From assembly GCA_963969395.1 (NCBI GenBank), contig OZ017799.1, positions 15,502,501 to 15,566,500 on the forward strand: 64,000 bases of DNA. Reading direction: 5' to 3'. Both the position numbers and the translations under genes were made by a program. The notes under the pieces were generated by a model, which did not search any database, was not told the DNA's origin, and was given only the letters and a program-made list of their open reading frames with translations. The stretch comes from Pseudoscleropodium purum (taxonomy: Eukaryota; Streptophyta; Bryopsida; Hypnales; Brachytheciaceae). Positions 59,259 to 64,000 of this stretch are shown one piece after another (within the stretch, counting starts at the first letter, position 1; each line of letters opens with the position of its first letter).

Positions 59259-62169
59259 AAAAAATATTCAAACTCCTTTCTTTCACAATGATATATGAAA
59301 AAAAAAACTTTATTAGTTACCACAACCAAAACTTTAGATTTTGAATCCAAAGGAAAAAAAATGTTGTAAAAATTACACACATTCAAAAAATAAAAATAAA
59401 ATTATAAAAGAATTTTTAATATTTGATATAAAAATTTATTGAAATTGTTGTTTACAATATTGATATTTCTACTCTTATGAAAATGATATAATATCAATCA
59501 CATTTTACAATTTTTTTCCAATAAACATCACTAAATTATTATCTAAAGTTGAATTAAATAATACATCTTCACAATTTTTGAATTTGAAATATTTTTGGTA
59601 ATTAAGCATTAAGATAAATCAATTCCATCATCGTTTTATTACAATTCTCATTATTTTCATTTTTTTTTTTTGCATTTGGAGACTGCATTTTTTTTTTTAT
59701 GAAATTTTTTTTTTGACAGCGGGCCGTTTCCCTCGCTACGGGGGAACAGGCCCGAAACAAGCTTCTGGACCCCCCAAAACTCTTTTAATGAGGCTTTGTC
59801 TATATAGTACCGACTTGCTTTTTGAATGAAGTACGTAAGGTCATACAAAGACAATGAAACCATCTATCTAGCCATCTAGGGCTAATTGATCTTGGTTGAA
59901 TGTGTTTTTTTTGTTTTTTTTTTTTTTTTTCAGTGTATACAAATTTGAATCATTCTCATAGGAAATTTTCACACAATTTTTGGAGTTGTGATTTCATACA
60001 ATTTTTTAAAGCCTTCCAGTGATAGCTTCCTATTTGTGATGGATAGAAGGAGGAAAAAATAATCAACAACATTTCAAAAAAAACCCATAAAAAACAAGAT
60101 GGTGGCATAGATTGAATTAAAGATAGGTCCTATAAAGATTTAAAATGGTCTCAAATAGATCTCACGAAACTTTTTTGTAAACATATAATATCCAATAGGT
60201 CACTTAACTTTGCTTGGCAATTTAGGTTAATTAATGAATTTAGTGTGGGCAACCTTCAACCCCAAAATACCGTGTGTTTTTGTGGACAAAAGTTGGTAGT
60301 GACCCTATGACTATGTGGATAATCTTATAAGACTCTTGTATATGGGAGATTGGGAAATTATTGTTGGAAGAGATTTCTCTAACCTAATTCATTGTTTTTT
60401 AACAATCTTGTAGCACCTACAACTAACCCACATTGACTATAGTTGACATGGATAACTTAGCTTCTACTGCTACCAAAAAAACAAGAATAATAAATGCAAA
60501 TACATAATATACTAGAATATTGTTTGAAGCACTATCTCTAAGCCCAAAAAAATTGGATGAAAAAACACAATTTTTTGTCTTTTAAGGTGTATTTTATCAT
60601 CCAAAGGCCAATTTTTATCCATCCCAACATTTCAAGATTAAACGGATCTTTTTTCATTTTAAATGAAATCTAAATCATATGAGGTGAGATCTATCCTTTG
60701 TTCTATTTTAAATAGCCCTTGTTGCCACTCTTATTTATGATTACTAAATGGAGGTCCATTTTGCAACCAAATTACATGCATTGTATATTCATTTACAAGA
60801 CTAATCATGACTAGCTCTTATAACAAGTATAATTCCTCATTCATGTGGAATAATTTTAATGATTGCCACTATTGAAATGAAAGAAGACTTATGTAGCTTT
60901 CCTATGAAAAAAAATTAACAAAATTATAAATTTTTTGAGAGAATGCCATCATTGACAAGTTTGATGAAAGATATTTGGTTAGGCGATACTTTGTACATTC
61001 ATTGAAATCAAAATGTTGGAATTTAGAATGCTCAAAAGTAGAGTTCTTTTTTTTGTTTTTGGACAAATGGTTATGTGGCCTTTCTTTCAAGAAGGTTTTA
61101 AGTTCATGGCTCCTTCATTCTGGGGGTTTGACATGAAGGAGGCAAATTTTGAGTATAAAATTTTTGTTTGCAATCTTTGTATTTGTTGGCTCTGCATGAT
61201 GGATGAAATGAGATTTTGGAAACATTGTGGCAACAATGTGTAGGGCCATCATTACAATTTGGCATTTTTTAACACATTTACCCCCTTTTTTTTCTATAGG
61301 TTTAAAGCTACCCTTTTTATTTTGAGGAAATTGGGCATTTAATTGCCTAAAAAAAACCCTACTCAAAAACCCTCCAAAAACTTTTATTTTTTTCACATAT
61401 CATCATAATAATAATGTGTGATTTTTTTCTAATCATTTTGAGACATGGAAAAAAATATATGAAAATATGAAGTGAAAGCCTATAGTGCTTTTTTTATTCT
61501 CAAAAAATTCACCAAAAATTGCACTCTTGATCATTTCTTAATTAGAGCAGACTGATGGATTTAGTAGAAAAAAAAATCATCTAAGGTCTTTTTATTGTTC
61601 ATAAATTGTTCGTGAGGTTCACATTTTGAATTTTTTACAAATATATATAGTTGCCAAAGCCACATGGTAGCCTTATGGTCCTTCAGGGATTAAGTATCAC
61701 CCCCTACCTTTACTAGTTAAACTTCCTCATAGTAGCTTTTATCAATACATAGCCACCAATTATGTTCAATGTTTGTCCAAAAAATTTACAAACAACTTAC
61801 AAATCACAAGTGTCTCCATCCAAATAAGTATGTGTTACTTTTGTACATTTCTTTTGATATAATCTTTATTACAATCCTCTAATTTGATTATTATATAAAA
61901 ATTCACATGTGGCAATTGTTCAATGCTTCTATTCTTGAATATCTGCATGTTATAGTTCTATTCCATTTAGTAATCATAAACAAGAGTGCCAACATGAAAA
62001 AATCTTACACGATCATAAGAAAGAAATTTCTTGAAAACTATGGGGCCAATACACTACTGTTGCTTTTCAACACATGTTTCACTTTCATTTGCCTACATCA
62101 CTTTCGATTATTACTTTTCTTGAAACACATGGACAAATTCCATTGAAAACTTTTGAACTTTTGAACCAT
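59259..62169. other. AT-rich intergenic with one truncated MITE
   Basis: No gene is supported. Long T runs and short frames only. A GGTCCTTCAGGGATTAAG motif at about 61678 resembles the right end of the TTAACCCC element copy at 38461 but has no partner. Confidence 0.5.
59657..59790 (-). mobile_element. MITE, CATTAG family, copy 5 (truncated)
   Basis: On the minus strand it begins CATTAAAAGAGTTTTGGGG, continues TCCAGAAGCTTGTTTCGGGC, CCCCCGTAGCGAGGGAAACG and ends in an A/T-rich tract with GTCTCCAAATGC. It is colinear with the left half of copy 2 at 8724; the other terminus is missing. Confidence 0.75.
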
Positions 62170-62652
62170 TTCACGTGGGTACAGATAATAAAACTAAAAT
62201 CGGTGTGAACGCAACGTGTTGTCCAACCGGGGGCACTCCAGGCTCCCCCGTTCCCACGCGACGTTCGCAGCAGCACGTGCTCCGAACAAGACCCTGACTG
62301 TGAGCTGCTGCTTCCTCGGCGGTTGCCCAGGTCTCTACAGTTGTCTGTGAATGACTTACTGAGCTTCTTCCGTCTGTCTGTGCGCGCCTTTGCAAATGCC
62401 TTTTATTAATACCACCAATTCCAACTCTTCCCAGTCGTGGACTCCAAGGCAAATCATTCCAGCAATCCAACTCCCCGACTAAGTGACTACCGATTCCGCC
62501 ATCACTGAATATTCCCACGCATATTATCATCCTCCAAGTCCACTCAAAGTACGAATCCGTGCCACTTGGTGCCCATGCTGGCGGAGAAGCAGATTTTTGG
62601 CACAGACAATTGCTTCACAGACAAGCTAGCATCGTATGCCAATCTCGTATAG

Positions 62653-62660
62653 TATAAGTA
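62653..62660 (+). promoter_or_regulatory. Candidate TATA box
   Basis: TATAAGTA is followed after about 30 bp by a CT-rich stretch (CTCCCACTTCTCTCAGTCTC) typical of plant transcription starts and leaders. Confidence 0.4.
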
Positions 62661-62689
62661 CTGCGCTCCTTCTCTGCTCCCACTTCTCT

Positions 62690-63046
62690 CAGTCTCTCAG
62701 AGCTTGCATGTACGGCTGCGTCTTTAGTTCTCCAAGAGCTTGAATTGGAGGTCTTGGGAGTGGGTTTCCAGGGAGCTGACTTTGTTGCTGGCACGTTAGG
62801 TGACGGTTTTGAATTAGGATTTGACTGATTTTGGGTTCCATGGGACTTCAGTGGCGGTAGTTATGTTTTGGATCTGTTGTTGCCCGGGTTTGTGGTGGTC
62901 AATGGTAGCATTGATGTGAGTCGTTGACAACGACGACGACGGTGGAACGAAACCTGGTACGGACGAACCGACGGAGGTTTGGCTGGTCGGCATGACGACT
63001 GCGAGACTGAGAGGGGATTGCTGGTCCAAGATCTGTGCCCCGCCGT
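62690..63046 (+). other. Candidate leader or first exon
   Basis: Downstream of the TATA-like box is a GC-balanced stretch ending in a consensus donor, GTAAGT, at 63047. Several short upstream frames occur. The last ATG before the donor (62992) opens MTTARLRGDCWSKICAPP. The nearest downstream AG (63101-63102) would give a 56 bp intron, short for a plant, and a stop at the join, so the true acceptor is probably further right or outside the window. Confidence 0.3.
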
Positions 63047-64000
63047 GTAAGTTTGCCGTATTCAGTCTCTACTTGGAATCTGATGTTTGGTCTTGTCTGT
63101 AGAGACAAAAAATGCTCGATCTTCAGAACCAGGAATGAAGCTGATGGCATTTCAGATGAGAGCACTTTTGAATGATGAGAATTGCCCGAGTATGGCGGTT
63201 ACGTTGGTACTAGATGTCGCGAAAAAAAGTCAGGAGATTGTAGAACTCATTATTGTAGTGCCTGGAGGAGCTTACAGTATATTCGCCATGTCTATTTTGA
63301 TTTGGTACCGAGGTCAAACGTACCTGGGATTTTGTACTAGGTGACTCAAATCTAGAGCCTGGTTGTGGATGTATGGTACATTCTTGTTCACTCAAAGTGA
63401 CGTAGGATGACACTTTTCCCACAACTGTGCTCTCTACTGAATTTCCGAGCTCAAACAGGATTCTGGGTGGTTCACTAGTGATTGTTCAAAAACAGATAAT
63501 TTTGGGAAACTTTGAGAACAGAACTCGAAATAGGGGCACTCGTAACGTGAAAGTGGAGCCCTGTTATGATAAGTATCTGCATCCGAGTGAGGAGAGTGTT
63601 ATTTCCATGACGAGTTTGTACTTTCATGTTCCTGGACATCCATTTAATGGTTCAATCTTGTTCAATCACAGACTCAAAGGTCACAGTAACACTAAAGAAA
63701 AGCAAGTTTAGTGAGACGTAACTGTACATAACTATGCTTAATTGACACCTCTACAGAAATGGGCTCCATTGAGGTTATGCTAACGAATCATCTGTCGCCC
63801 CTGTCGCCTTTACCAGGGACGCAGGTTGCAGTATGATCGACGATTGCAGCATCCACGACCAAGCACTAACCTACAAACCACACCCAATCACATAGTAAAT
63901 TCTCCACCGCCATTCTCCAATGAAGCTCTCAAGAGACATAGTCTCAAGATACCTCCTCTCGGCGTCAGGCCAGCAACACCATTCCGCCCGCTGTTACGAC

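Larger units (their letters stand above)
62170..64000. other. GC-rich genic island at the right edge
   Basis: Composition changes sharply near 62170. The first ~470 bp look like promoter DNA, with a CACGTG G-box at 62274-62279. Frames at 63087-63344 and 63427-63711 (plus) are separate and unrecognised. Sequence from about 63720 to the edge is also GC-rich and may be an exon of a gene continuing outside. I cannot assign a protein family. Confidence 0.4.

Noticed and set aside
63087..63344. 85-codon frame joined to MTTARLRGDCWSKICAPP through a 56 bp intron
   Set aside because: The join would create a stop codon and the intron is too short for a typical plant intron.

Overview
The window looks like nuclear DNA of a land plant with a large, repeat-rich genome. 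The evidence is a GT-AG spliced caffeic-acid-type O-methyltransferase gene, plant-type TTTAGGG telobox units, a CACTA transposon, an Emigrant/pogo-like MITE, and long AT-rich intergenic DNA broken by short GC-rich genic islands. The sequence does not fix the lineage. The O-methyltransferase is compatible with a seedless plant, but that is only an impression.

Layout: 1-1.6 kb is a GC-rich island with a ~400 bp tandem duplication and no recognised gene. 1.6-15.5 kb is AT-rich DNA carrying several short terminal-inverted-repeat families. 15.5-17.1 kb is a second GC-rich, gene-like island with telobox repeats. 17.1-27.2 kb holds more MITEs, including a ~220 bp near-perfect hairpin, a probable copia RNase H relict and a diverged tandem array. 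27.8-30.6 kb holds the only clearly intact gene, a three-exon O-methyltransferase on the minus strand. 35.2-38.5 kb has two inverted copies of a ~0.95 kb TTAACCCC-ended element, one with an Emigrant-like MITE nested inside. 41.1-48.6 kb is a palindromic pseudogene locus: two broken copies of the 3' part of the O-methyltransferase lie in opposite orientation, and one has a ~3.6 kb unidentified element in its intron. 50.2-59.3 kb appears to be one unrecognised protein gene, with a Cys/His-rich zinc-finger-like part and a C-terminal part resembling an HxD jelly-roll oxygenase. It seems to be split by a ~7.4 kb insertion that itself holds a ~115 bp minisatellite, a CACTA element, a SINE-like tRNA head and two fold-backs. 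62.2-64 kb is a third GC-rich island with a possible promoter and leader of a gene running out of the window.

Apart from the methyltransferase, coding content is relict. The main content is a set of non-autonomous DNA transposon families defined here by their ends: CATTAGAGGATTTTTNGGG, TAAGGTNGG and TTAACCCCTAAATG. All identities rest on reading the sequence by eye; no alignment or database search was run.
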